From contig NZ_CP156626.1 in NCBI RefSeq assembly GCF_039852015.1, forward strand, positions 3,382,249 to 3,446,248: a DNA stretch of 64,000 nt. Reading direction: 5' to 3'. This document shows positions 32,334 through 41,060 of the stretch, in pieces. The notes beneath the pieces were generated by a model, which saw only the letters and a list, made by a program, of their open reading frames with translations, was not told the origin of the DNA and made no database searches. Each line of letters begins with the position of its first letter. The stretch's first letter is position 1. A program made the translations under genes and the position numbers. This stretch comes from Robbsia sp. KACC 23696. Its GTDB lineage: Bacteria; Pseudomonadota; Gammaproteobacteria; Burkholderiales; Burkholderiaceae.

Positions 32334-32399
32334 CGCGCACCTTCCTTAACGATTAATTCGAAACGACGTGATGCAAGAACGCAGCGTCGTCGCGCTTTC

Positions 32400-33620
32400 T
32401 CAGCCTAATGCGTGCTCCACCAACCAGCGCTTGACGAAAGGCTGGGCCGAGACAAGCGACATCCCGGCATTGCGTATGCCCTGCGCCACGGTCCCCGGCA
32501 AGGCGAACAGCCGTTGCAGGCCATCGGTCGCCAGTGTCAGCGACGCGATGTCCTCGCTGCGCGACCGTTCATATCGGCGCAACAGCACCCGGTCGCCCAG
32601 ATCGCGGAACGTTTCCTTTTCGCGCAACACGTCGGTCAGGGCCGCCACATCGCGCAAACCGAGATTGACGCCCTGCCCCGCCAGCGGATGGATCAGATGC
32701 GCGGCATCGCCCACCAATGCCACGCGCGGCGCGATCAATCGATCGACGCGCTGCAAGGCCAGCGGGAAACCCGCCGGCGGCGTCACGCATTCGAACGTAC
32801 CGTGCGTCGCCCCGGCAATCCGTTCGAGTTCGGCAGCCAAGGCATCGCCCCCCTGCGCCACCAGGCGTTGCGCATGCTCGCTCGTTGCCGACCAGACCAG
32901 TGAGACGTAGGGGCCGGCCATGGGCAACAGGGCAATGATCTCGCCATCGCGGAACCATTGCCAAGCGGTTTCGGCGTGTGGCTCGGAAATCCGGAAATTG
33001 GCTACAACGCCAGTCTGGGCATAATCGCGCCGATCGACGGTCGCATCGATTTGCGAGCGTACCCAGGAGTGTGCGCCGTCGGCACCGACGATCAGCTCGG
33101 CCTCCAGGGTCCGGCCGTCATCCAAGGTCAACACGGCCGGACGGTCCGGCGCGGCGGCATCGATCGACAGGCCCTGGGCGCGGGCGTTGAGCCAGTTCAG
33201 TTGCGGCTGGAAACGCAGCGCCGCGTCGAGTGCCGTTTCCACTTGCAGTGATTCGACGATATGCGCCAGCTGCGGCACGGCCGCCTGGAACGCCGAAAAG
33301 TGCAATTTCCCCGTTGCGTCGCCGAGGACGCGCATGTCCGCTACCGGACCGAGCCGCGCCGGATCCAGCGCCTGCCAGACACGCAGACGCGCCAGCAAAG
33401 CCTGCGAACTGGCCGACAATGCATACACGCGCTGATCGAACGGCTGGCCGGGCGGAAGCGGCGTTGCTTGTGGCGCGAGCAGGGCCACGCGCATGCCTGC
33501 CTGGCTCAGCGCCAGCGCGGCCGCCTTGCCAACCAGACCGCCCCCGACGACGATCGCGTGATGCGGCGCCGACTTGCGAGACGCGGCGTGGGAGCTGGAG
33601 TGCGGCGTCTGAACTGACAT
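32400..33620 (-). CDS. UbiH/UbiF/VisC-family FAD hydroxylase
   Basis: These flavoprotein monooxygenases hydroxylate the ring of ubiquinone precursors. The 406-aa protein has the FAD-binding GxGxxG motif (VVGGGLVGKAAALALSQAG), the substrate-domain motif IVGADGAHSWVRSQ and the second FAD motif GDAAHLIHPLAGQGVNLGLRDVAAL, all family hallmarks. Length is standard. Betaproteobacteria encode more than one member, so whether this is UbiH, UbiI or UbiF cannot be told from sequence alone. The neighbouring dsbC downstream is a common arrangement in Burkholderia relatives and does not imply a shared pathway. Confidence 0.9.
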   Translation of the reverse strand: MSVQTPHSSSHAASRKSAPHHAIVVGGGLVGKAAALALSQAGMRVALLAPQATPLPPGQPFDQRVYALSASSQALLARLRVWQALDPARLGPVADMRVLGDATGKLHFSAFQAAVPQLAHIVESLQVETALDAALRFQPQLNWLNARAQGLSIDAAAPDRPAVLTLDDGRTLEAELIVGADGAHSWVRSQIDATVDRRDYAQTGVVANFRISEPHAETAWQWFRDGEIIALLPMAGPYVSLVWSATSEHAQRLVAQGGDALAAELERIAGATHGTFECVTPPAGFPLALQRVDRLIAPRVALVGDAAHLIHPLAGQGVNLGLRDVAALTDVLREKETFRDLGDRVLLRRYERSRSEDIASLTLATDGLQRLFALPGTVAQGIRNAGMSLVSAQPFVKRWLVEHALG

Positions 33621-33835
33621 CGGCTTGCCTGAGGAACGAAGGGATCACGGCATTATACCGTCGCCCCTGTAAGGGATCTGCATCGTTGCCCGTTCAATTG
33701 GTGTGGTGGCGACGGCTACAAAGAAGGGTTTGAGGGTACGGTCGCGGCGGAACGGGGCAAGGCTCGGGGTACAATTGCGGTTTGCGCGCGCAGGCCCTGC
33801 CGCGCGGCCATTTCCCAGATTACCGAAGGTCCTCC

Positions 33836-34930
33836 ATGAGCCTCCAATGCGGCATCGTCGGCTTGCCGAACGTCGGCAAGTCCACCCTGTTCAACGCGCT
33901 GACGAAAGCCGGCATCGCGGCTGAAAACTACCCCTTCTGTACGATCGAGCCGAACGTCGGCATCGTCGAAGTGCCGGATCCGCGTCTGGCGGGCCTGAGC
34001 GCCATCGTCTCGCCGGAGCGCATCGTGCCGGCCGTGGTCGAATTCGTCGACATCGCCGGTCTGGTCGCTGGCGCGTCGACTGGTGAAGGCCTGGGCAACA
34101 AATTCCTCGCCAACATCCGTGAGACCGACGCAATCACGCACGTTGTGCGCTGCTTCCAGGACGAAAACGTGATTCACGTGTCGGGCCGCGTGGATCCGAT
34201 CGCCGACATCGAAGTGATCAACACCGAACTCGCGCTGTCCGATATGGCGACTGTCGAAAAGGCGCTCTCGCGCTATTCGAAGGCCGCCAAGTCCGGCAAC
34301 GACAAGGAAGCAGGCAAGCTGGTCGCCGTGATGGAAAAGGCCGCAGCGCAATTGAACGAAGCGAAGCCGGTGCGCGCGCTGGACCTGTCGGACGACGAAA
34401 TCGCATTGCTGAAGCCGTTCTGCCTGATCACGTCCAAGCCTGTGATGTATGTGGCCAACGTCAAGGACGACGGTTTCGAGAACAATCCGCTGCTGGATGC
34501 GGTGAAAGCCTACGCCGCCGCGGAAAAAGCACCGGTGGTCTCGGTCTGCGCCGCCGTGGAAGCGGAAATCGCCGATCTGCCGGAAGAGGATGCGAAGGAA
34601 TTCCTGGCCGATATGGGTATGGAAGAGCCGGGCCTGAATCGCGTGATCCGTGCCGCGTACAGCTTGCTGGGCCTGCAGACGTATTTCACGGCCGGCGTGA
34701 AAGAAGTCCGCGCCTGGACGATCCACGTGGGCGACACCGCGCCGCAAGCGGCCGGCGTGATCCATACCGATTTCGAACGCGGCTTCATTCGCGCCCAGAC
34801 GATCGGCTATGACGACTACATCAGCTTCAAGGGTGAGCAAGGCGCCAAGGAAGCCGGCAAGATGCGCGCCGAAGGCAAGGAATATGTCGTCAAGGACGGC
34901 GACGTGCTGAATTTCTTGTTTAACGTCTAA
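33836..34930 (+). CDS. ychF: Redox-regulated ATPase YchF (OLA1 family)
   Basis: YchF is an Obg-related ATPase that binds ribosomes and influences oxidative-stress responses and leaderless-mRNA translation in E. coli. The 364-aa protein has the P-loop [18 protein letters not shown], switch region EVPDPRL, G3 DIAGLV and a C-terminal TGS domain ([39 protein letters not shown]). Length is standard. ATG 33836 follows GAAGG and matches the family start. The reported link to leaderless mRNAs is of interest given the possibly leaderless leuL in this window. Confidence 0.98.
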   Translation: MSLQCGIVGLPNVGKSTLFNALTKAGIAAENYPFCTIEPNVGIVEVPDPRLAGLSAIVSPERIVPAVVEFVDIAGLVAGASTGEGLGNKFLANIRETDAITHVVRCFQDENVIHVSGRVDPIADIEVINTELALSDMATVEKALSRYSKAAKSGNDKEAGKLVAVMEKAAAQLNEAKPVRALDLSDDEIALLKPFCLITSKPVMYVANVKDDGFENNPLLDAVKAYAAAEKAPVVSVCAAVEAEIADLPEEDAKEFLADMGMEEPGLNRVIRAAYSLLGLQTYFTAGVKEVRAWTIHVGDTAPQAAGVIHTDFERGFIRAQTIGYDDYISFKGEQGAKEAGKMRAEGKEYVVKDGDVLNFLFNV

Positions 34931-34959
34931 ACGGATCTATTCCTTTTCAAGCGCCTGAC

Positions 34960-34981
34960 AGCGGGCCGCAATCAGCCCGCT
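34960..34981. terminator. Hairpin between convergent ychF and the DUF2939 gene
   Basis: AGCGGGC (34960-34966) and GCCCGCT (34975-34981) form a 7-bp GC-rich stem with an 8-nt loop between the two convergent stop codons. No T-run follows on either strand, so an intrinsic terminator role is uncertain. Confidence 0.35.
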
Positions 34982-35650
34982 TCAATGCACCATTTCCAGA
35001 CCCGCAAGACGCCAGGACCATAGGCCTGCGCGTCGGAATACGAAAACCACCGGGCGATCGTCGCCCCGCTGCACCGACGCCGCAACCGTCGACAGATCCC
35101 GATACCGCACGGCGTAATGAAGCGGTTTGCCATCGACAATGTTGTCGTCGCTGCGCACGTCGCGATCAGAGGACTCGTCCGAACCCGTCGACGCTGCCCC
35201 CTTCCCAGAGCCGCTCCCGGCTGCCGCGCCCGCCGCGGCATCGGATACCGGCGCGCCTGGCGGCGTCGGGACGCCCGGCAGCGGCTGTGCGTGCGCCATC
35301 ACCCACATGACCGTTTCCGGCGTTACCGCCACGCTCACGACTGCGCCACCCACCTGACGTCCCAGCATCTGCCCCAGACGACCGAGCACATTGTTGCTCG
35401 GTGGGGTTTCCGCATCCGGAAACATCTGCGCGCGCACGCTGTCACGCAATGCCGGATAGTCGACATACGACGAAAACGCATCCGCGTCGCGCGCTTGCAC
35501 GGCACGCCGCATCTGCGACAAGGTCCACCACGGACTCGCGTAGACGCTCGCAATGAACAAAACGACCAGCGTCGCCGTCAACCAGACCGTCAGCCGCGAC
35601 GCGCCACGCTGCGAGATTCGTCGCTGCCCTCTCCGTTGATTCCCCGTCAA
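34982..35650 (-). CDS. DUF2939 family membrane-anchored protein (TTG start)
   Basis: The 222-aa protein has a single N-terminal transmembrane helix (VWLTATLVVLFIASVYASPWW, residues 22-42). A conserved-looking segment follows, WTLSQMRRAVQARDADAFSSYVDYPALRDSVRAQM, that fits the DUF2939 family of unknown function. A Gly/Ser/Ala linker (about 135-165) leads to a C-terminal part ending VFRRAGLWSWRLAGLEMVH. I use TTG 35650 because AAGGGAG lies at good spacing; the first ATG would remove the membrane anchor. It starts 13 bp after the GT9 gene stop, so the two are probably co-transcribed. The bulk would face the periplasm. Confidence 0.75.
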   Translation of the reverse strand: MTGNQRRGQRRISQRGASRLTVWLTATLVVLFIASVYASPWWTLSQMRRAVQARDADAFSSYVDYPALRDSVRAQMFPDAETPPSNNVLGRLGQMLGRQVGGAVVSVAVTPETVMWVMAHAQPLPGVPTPPGAPVSDAAAGAAAGSGSGKGAASTGSDESSDRDVRSDDNIVDGKPLHYAVRYRDLSTVAASVQRGDDRPVVFVFRRAGLWSWRLAGLEMVH

Positions 35651-35663
35651 ACCGCACTCCCTT

Positions 35664-37634
35664 TTACCGATCGTTTTTCACCACCGCGCGAAACTGCCGC
35701 AACACGCGACGGCAATGCAAAGTCTGACGCCAGTACTTTTCCTTCATCGATGCACCAGGAAGCCACTGCCACCCGAGCGCCACCTGCCCCCGTCCCCACG
35801 CCGGCCGCCAGCGTTGTGCCGAGCCCCGTCGCCGAAACAGACTCAAAGTGGGAATACCCAGATTCGATGCCAGATGCCCGATTCCGGAGTCGTTGCCGAT
35901 GAACCATCCCGACTCGTAAATCCATTCCGCCAGCGCCTGCAACGTCTCGAACTGCGGCGCCGCGATACCGCGGGCGTCCAGCTCCGGCCAGCGCGCGCGC
36001 TCGTGCGGTGCCAGCACGAAGTAAGGTTCATATCCCTGCTTGCGCAGCAAGGATGCGAGACGGACAAAGCGCGCATTGCCCCAGCGCTTGTCGTCGGTAC
36101 TCGCCTCGGGATGAATGACCACGCGCGTCCGATGCAAACGGAAATGCTTGTCCTTCGGCGGCGTAAGGCCGTTATCGATGCTGGCGTTTGCCAGATTAAA
36201 CGTCTTTCGCGCATATATCTCGAAACGTTCCGCCATACAGCCGCCCTGCTTCCCATATTCGGTTTCCCGCAGGGTCCGCGCCGTGGGCAGCAAATCCGCC
36301 AGCCCGTCGATCGGCTGATGATCATGCATCTGCAGCACGGTAGGATAGGCCGCCAACGCCGCGACAAAGGCCGCCTTGTCGTCCGGCGGCAGAACGATAT
36401 CGACATCCGGGAACAGTTGGCGCAATGCGTGGGCGGTGCGGCCAAATACGGTCACCGGAATCCCGTGTCGAAGCAGATTGCGCACGACAACCATCATCAC
36501 CAGCGTGTCGCCGATCGCATTCGACATCGCGACCGCGATCGGTCCAGGCGGACAATCGCCGCACCGTGTCGCCGCCGTGAGATCGCGGTCGCCGTCGCCT
36601 GGCGGGACAATATTGCCATCGGGACCCGCCCGCCCGTCGGACGCCTGCTCACGCAATGCCGCGAACGCCTGCCGTACCCTGCCAACGGTCAGCGCATACT
36701 TCCAGAGGCGCTCTTTCAACTTGCCGGTAGGAATTCCCTCGCTGCCGATCAGTATGCGTCCGACACCCCAGGACGGGCGCCACGTACGGGCAATCCCCTT
36801 GCGCATGAACAGCGACAAGGTGGGCACGCCGAGATTCGAGGCCAAATGCCCGATACCGGAGTCATTGCCGATGAACCAGCCACTCTCATATATCCAGGCG
36901 GCCAGCGCCGACAGCGAATCGGCCTCGACCATCGGCACGCCGGTCCGCGCAAGACGCGGCGCCCATTCCGCCCGTTCCTCCGGCGCGAGGATCATCGCAG
37001 GGCTGAAACCGTCCGCACGAAGGCGCGTCGCCAAGGCGAGAAAACGCTCGGGCAACCAGCATTTGTCGGCGGTACTCGCCATCGGATGCATCGCGACGCG
37101 ACGCCGGTCGCGACGGGCTTGCAGTCCCGCAGGCGCCCGCAAGCCGTTGTCGCGCGTGGCATCGGCACAGCCGAAGATCGTACGACACACTGCCTGCATC
37201 CGATCGACCATCGCCGCTTCGGTACGCACATCGAAGACCCGTTCCAGAACAACGGCGCCACGATGCATACTTGCCAGATCCGCCACCGGCTTCTGCTGAT
37301 GCAGCTGTACCAAAATATCGAATTCGGCCAGCGCAGACCCCGGCGCCGTCGGTAACGCGCACGGTGCGATCGTCAGGCGGGGCACGTCGGCGAACCAATC
37401 GCGCAAGGCGATGGTCTGACTGCCGAACACGGTCACGTGCGCGCCGGCCCGCGCGAGATTGTTCGCCACGATCATCGTGACCAACGAGTCGCCTAAAGCG
37501 GGCGACAACAAGACGGCGACGCGTTGTGCCGTCCAGTCCCGTGGCAACGGTGACAGGCCCGCGCTTAAGACATCCAATTCCAAGGTTGCAATTCCGGTAG
37601 TGGCTATCTTCTCGAAAATAGCGAGATTCGCCAT
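35664..37634 (-). CDS. Tandem-duplicated GT9 (heptosyltransferase-like) glycosyltransferase
   Basis: Glycosyltransferase family 9 includes the ADP-heptose:LPS heptosyltransferases. This ORF encodes two GT9-like halves in one polypeptide of 656 aa. Each half has an N-terminal Rossmann start (VAVLLSPALGDSLVTMIVANNLARAG; IAVAMSNAIGDTLVMMVVVRNLLRHG) and the same donor-site motif GWFIGNDSGIGHLASNLG, at about residues 252-269 and 576-593. A Pro/Gly/Asp-rich linker joins them near 335-365. Each half is near 300 residues, slightly short for a stand-alone heptosyltransferase. I prefer ATG 37634; the frame extends to 37862 but the extra 76 residues look unlike GT9. The acceptor is unknown. It is followed 13 bp later by the DUF2939 gene. 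Confidence 0.8.
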   Translation of the reverse strand: MANLAIFEKIATTGIATLELDVLSAGLSPLPRDWTAQRVAVLLSPALGDSLVTMIVANNLARAGAHVTVFGSQTIALRDWFADVPRLTIAPCALPTAPGSALAEFDILVQLHQQKPVADLASMHRGAVVLERVFDVRTEAAMVDRMQAVCRTIFGCADATRDNGLRAPAGLQARRDRRRVAMHPMASTADKCWLPERFLALATRLRADGFSPAMILAPEERAEWAPRLARTGVPMVEADSLSALAAWIYESGWFIGNDSGIGHLASNLGVPTLSLFMRKGIARTWRPSWGVGRILIGSEGIPTGKLKERLWKYALTVGRVRQAFAALREQASDGRAGPDGNIVPPGDGDRDLTAATRCGDCPPGPIAVAMSNAIGDTLVMMVVVRNLLRHGIPVTVFGRTAHALRQLFPDVDIVLPPDDKAAFVAALAAYPTVLQMHDHQPIDGLADLLPTARTLRETEYGKQGGCMAERFEIYARKTFNLANASIDNGLTPPKDKHFRLHRTRVVIHPEASTDDKRWGNARFVRLASLLRKQGYEPYFVLAPHERARWPELDARGIAAPQFETLQALAEWIYESGWFIGNDSGIGHLASNLGIPTLSLFRRRGSAQRWRPAWGRGQVALGWQWLPGASMKEKYWRQTLHCRRVLRQFRAVVKNDR

Positions 37635-37906
37635 TCGGAGACCATGGGCCAAACGCCCATCTTGCTGCCGAAATGTAACCCGGAAAAGCCTCTCCTGCCT
37701 ATCGTCGACGGGCCCGTAACGCAAGATGCGGTAACGGTTTGCGCCCGCGCAACGACGCAAAAGCCATTCGGTACGCCACGGCAATGCGCCCTTGCCGTCA
37801 CCTTGCTTGCCGTAAGCATTTGCAACACAGACGGGGGGAGTTTGCGACGCAGCGCATCGCAACTTGCGTTACATTGCGATTTCCGACGTCTCCTAGCCAC
37901 ACTGTC

Positions 37907-38230
37907 ATGTCCCGCTCCGCTCTCCCCGTTGCACGCCCTTCCACGCCCTCCCGTCACTCGGCCGGTCGTGCGCGTCGCGTCATGCCCCAGATCGCCCTCG
38001 CCGGCGCCACGCTGTGCGCCGCCTTGTTAAGCTCGGCCAGCTTCGCTCAAAATTCGCCCGGCGTGCCCGGCGGGATTCTCGACTACAAATTCCAGATAAA
38101 CCAGCACCCCGACATGCCGTTCGCGGCGTCGGCGCCGTCCGCGAAGTATCAGGGCGACAAGCCTACGGAAGCCCGCAAGCGTGCGGACGACGGGGATCCG
38201 AACGGCTGTAATTTGAAGTGCGGCAACTGA
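37907..38230 (+). CDS. Small secreted protein of unknown function
   Basis: The 107-aa product has an Arg-rich N-region, a hydrophobic core (IALAGATLCAALLSSASFA) and a plausible signal-peptidase site ASFAQ-N, leaving a mature part of about 55 residues. That part is Pro/Asp/Lys-rich and ends GDPNGCNLKCGN with two cysteines that could form a disulfide. I do not recognise the family. A later ATG at 37982 would give a shorter signal peptide; neither start has a clear ribosome-binding site. It is divergent from the tandem GT9 gene and precedes a convergent outer-membrane-barrel gene. Coding status rests on the signal peptide and could be wrong. Confidence 0.5.
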   Translation: MSRSALPVARPSTPSRHSAGRARRVMPQIALAGATLCAALLSSASFAQNSPGVPGGILDYKFQINQHPDMPFAASAPSAKYQGDKPTEARKRADDGDPNGCNLKCGN

Positions 38231-38269
38231 ATTCCGTCACCGCTGCCGGAAGGTGCGTCAGAAGGCGCG

Positions 38270-38965
38270 TCAGAAGGCGTATTGCAAGCCCAGTTTGATC
38301 ATGCCGAGGTTTTGCCGACGCGTCACGACGCTGGAAACGTTGCTCCGCTCTGCGGCCAGGCCGTTGAGGCGATAGGTCTGACCATCGCGTCCGCGGCGGC
38401 CGGTTTCGATGCGGTATTCATATTCGACCCGCAACGCCAGTTGCGGCGTAATGTAATACGAGGCGCCGATACCGATCGCCGGCGAGAAACGCCCCTGACG
38501 GACGCGACCCGACGCGCCATCGCCTAAATTGAAACGCGACTGACGCATTTCATAGCCGACCGAGGTCTTCACGAAGGCTTCGAAATTCGACGTCAAGGGC
38601 AAGATACCCAGCACGCCGGCGCGCACGCCAAGCGCGTTGCTACGGAAGTCCTGGCCCGCTGCGAACCGGCCCGTTCGCGACATCCCGCCGGTGACGCTCA
38701 CTTCGGTCGCCAAATTCGGCGAGAACCGATAGCCCAGGCCCAATTCGCCGCCGAACGTGCCGCGCGGTCCTTGCGCTGTATTCGCTCCCCCCGTCACCCC
38801 GGTACGGCTAGCGCTTACCCGCGATGGATCGATGGTGCCCATGCCAAAGATATAGATAGGCGAATCCGCCGCAGAAGCGCTTGCCGAAACCGACCACATT
38901 GCGCCACAAACAAGAGAAGAAGCGACCAGCAAGCCTGCAGGCGATGTGAAACGAAGAGACTTCAT
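38270..38965 (-). CDS. Outer-membrane beta-barrel protein (OmpA/OmpW-like)
   Basis: The 231-aa product has a signal peptide (LLVASSLVCGAMWSVSASASA-ADSP) and alternating hydrophobic strands ending in the aromatic C-terminus LGMIKLGLQYAF, the BAM recognition signature. Strand pairs such as GGELGLGYRFSPNLATEVSVTGG, FEAFVKTSVGYEMRQ and GIGASYYITPQLALRVEYEYR suggest an eight-stranded barrel. Function is unknown; such small barrels often serve in adhesion, stress or lipid traffic. ATG 38965 follows CTGGAG; a start 12 codons upstream is possible but would lengthen the signal peptide. Confidence 0.85.
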   Translation of the reverse strand: MKSLRFTSPAGLLVASSLVCGAMWSVSASASAADSPIYIFGMGTIDPSRVSASRTGVTGGANTAQGPRGTFGGELGLGYRFSPNLATEVSVTGGMSRTGRFAAGQDFRSNALGVRAGVLGILPLTSNFEAFVKTSVGYEMRQSRFNLGDGASGRVRQGRFSPAIGIGASYYITPQLALRVEYEYRIETGRRGRDGQTYRLNGLAAERSNVSSVVTRRQNLGMIKLGLQYAF

Positions 38966-39268
38966 GTATGACAAGCTCCAGGTGAACATACGAGCAGCCA
39001 TTCTTTACGGTCCCCGAAACGCCGCCTATTGGACCCGTCGCAAAGGTCCCAAATGATGGCGGCTCGCCCTTCTCCCGAGTTCCCGTAGAATGCGAGGTAA
39101 GCACAGGCGATGACGCCCTTCCGGCGACCGCCTTCCGTCAAACGGTCGGCAAATCGTTTCGGGCAAATCCGATTGATTTCGGCCGGATTGCACCCGAACG
39201 GCGTTTGCTGCACGTTTTGCTTCGTCAACCCTTCCGAATTCCGGCGCCGTTTCGCGCCCTATTGAAAA
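38966..39268. other. Intergenic region between the barrel gene and ettA
   Basis: These 303 bp lie between divergent genes and should contain both promoters. I found no clear -35/-10 pair, RNA motif or repeat. No ORF looks coding. Confidence 0.4.
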
Positions 39269-40936
39269 ATGGCACAGTACGTTTTCACCATGAACCGCGT
39301 GGGCAAGATCGTTCCGCCCAAGCGTCACATCCTGAAGGACATCTCCCTGTCGTTCTTTCCCGGCGCCAAGATCGGCGTGCTCGGGCTGAACGGGTCGGGC
39401 AAATCCACGCTGCTGAAGATCATGGCCGGCGCGGACAAAGAGATCGAAGGCGAAGCCACGCCGATGCCGAATCTGACGATCGGCTATCTGGAGCAGGAGC
39501 CGAAGCTGGACGACAGCCAGACCGTGCGTCAGGCCGTCGAGGAAGGCTTGGGCGAGGTGTTCACTGCGCAGGCAAAGCTGGAAGAGATCTATGCGGCCTA
39601 CGCCGAGCCGGACGCCGATTTCGATGCGCTCGCGGCGGAGCAGGCCCGCTTCGAGGCGATCATCGCGGCATCCGACGGCGCCAACCCCGAGCAACAATTG
39701 GAAGTCGCCGCCGACGCGCTGCGCCTGCCGGCATGGGATGCGGTCATCGGCAATCTGTCCGGTGGCGAGAAGCGCCGCGTCGCTTTGTGTCGCCTGTTGC
39801 TGTCGAAGCCGGACATGCTGCTGCTCGACGAACCGACCAACCACTTGGATGCGGAATCGGTCGATTGGCTGGAGCAATTCCTGTTGCGCTTCCCCGGTAC
39901 CGTGGTGGCGGTGACCCACGATCGCTACTTCCTCGACAATGCCGCCGAGTGGATCCTGGAGCTGGACCGCGGCCATGGTATCCCCTGGAAGGGCAATTAC
40001 AGCAGCTGGCTCGACCAGAAACAGGATCGCCTCAAGCAGGAAGAGTCGACCGAATCGGCGCGTCAGAAGGCGCTGAAGCAGGAATTGGAATGGGTGCGGC
40101 AGAATCCGAAGGGACGTCAGGCAAAGTCGAAGGCCCGTCTGGCCCGCTTCGAGGAATTGAACAGCCAGGAATACCAGAAGCGTAACGAAACCCAGGAAAT
40201 CTTCATCCCGGTGGCGGAACGCCTCGGTAATGAAGTGGTGACTTTCGAGAATGTCAGCAAGGCCTATGGCGATCGGCTGTTGATCGACAATCTGAATTTC
40301 ACGCTGCCGCCGGGCGCGATCGTCGGCGTGATCGGACCGAACGGTGCCGGTAAGTCGACGCTGTTCCGCATGCTGACCGGCAAGGAAACGCCGGATAGCG
40401 GCGCGATCAAGATCGGCTCGACGGTCAAGATGGCCTATGTGGGTCAGAGCCGCGAAGATCTGGAAGGCGACAAGACGGTATTCGAATCGATCGCCAACGG
40501 TGCCGACCTGATTACCGTCGGCCGCTTCGAAACGCCGGCGCGCGCCTATCTCGGGCGTTTCAACTTCAAGGGCGGCGATCAACAGAAGCGCGTCGATACG
40601 CTGTCCGGCGGCGAACGCGGGCGTCTGCATATGGCGAAGACCCTGTCCGCCGGCGGCAATTTGCTGCTGCTGGATGAACCGTCGAACGATCTCGACGTCG
40701 AAACGTTGCGCGCGCTCGAAGATGCCCTGCTCGAATTTGCCGGCTGCGTCATGGTGATCTCGCACGATCGCTGGTTCCTGGATCGGATCGCGACGCACAT
40801 CATGGCGTTCGAAGGCGACTCGCAAGTCACGTTCTTCAACGGCAACTATCAGGAATATGAAGCGGATCGGCGTGCGCGCCTGGGTGAAGAGGCCAGCCGG
40901 CCGAAGCGCCTGCGCTATCGCCCGATCACGCGCTGA
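39269..40936 (+). CDS. ettA: Energy-dependent translational throttle protein EttA (ABC-F ATPase)
   Basis: EttA binds the ribosomal E site and gates the first peptide bond according to the ATP/ADP ratio. The 555-aa protein has two ABC domains, each with a Walker A (GLNGSGKST; GPNGAGKST), an ABC signature (NLSGGEKRRVALCRLLL; TLSGGERGRLHMAKTL) and a Walker B (LLLDEPTNHLD; LLLDEPSNDLD). The charged inter-domain linker (LDQKQDRLKQEESTESARQKALKQELEW) is the P-site-tRNA interaction region. There are no membrane segments. Start ATG 39269 matches the family N-terminus MAQYVFTMNRVGKIVPPKR. Length is standard. Confidence 0.97.
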   Translation: MAQYVFTMNRVGKIVPPKRHILKDISLSFFPGAKIGVLGLNGSGKSTLLKIMAGADKEIEGEATPMPNLTIGYLEQEPKLDDSQTVRQAVEEGLGEVFTAQAKLEEIYAAYAEPDADFDALAAEQARFEAIIAASDGANPEQQLEVAADALRLPAWDAVIGNLSGGEKRRVALCRLLLSKPDMLLLDEPTNHLDAESVDWLEQFLLRFPGTVVAVTHDRYFLDNAAEWILELDRGHGIPWKGNYSSWLDQKQDRLKQEESTESARQKALKQELEWVRQNPKGRQAKSKARLARFEELNSQEYQKRNETQEIFIPVAERLGNEVVTFENVSKAYGDRLLIDNLNFTLPPGAIVGVIGPNGAGKSTLFRMLTGKETPDSGAIKIGSTVKMAYVGQSREDLEGDKTVFESIANGADLITVGRFETPARAYLGRFNFKGGDQQKRVDTLSGGERGRLHMAKTLSAGGNLLLLDEPSNDLDVETLRALEDALLEFAGCVMVISHDRWFLDRIATHIMAFEGDSQVTFFNGNYQEYEADRRARLGEEASRPKRLRYRPITR

Positions 40937-41060
40937 TCGCGCACGTCGGATAGCGGGCGGCGTCATAGGACGTAGGGGGTGTCCCGCCGCCGTCCTCTGT
41001 CCCGCTCGCCCTTTTCTCCCGAGACGGCCCTTACGGGGCCGGTAACCACCGGAGCGCCGG

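Noticed and set aside
37635-37862. A 76-residue N-terminal extension of the tandem GT9 protein
   Set aside because: The extension is unlike GT9, lies in the divergent spacer and contains no signal or domain.
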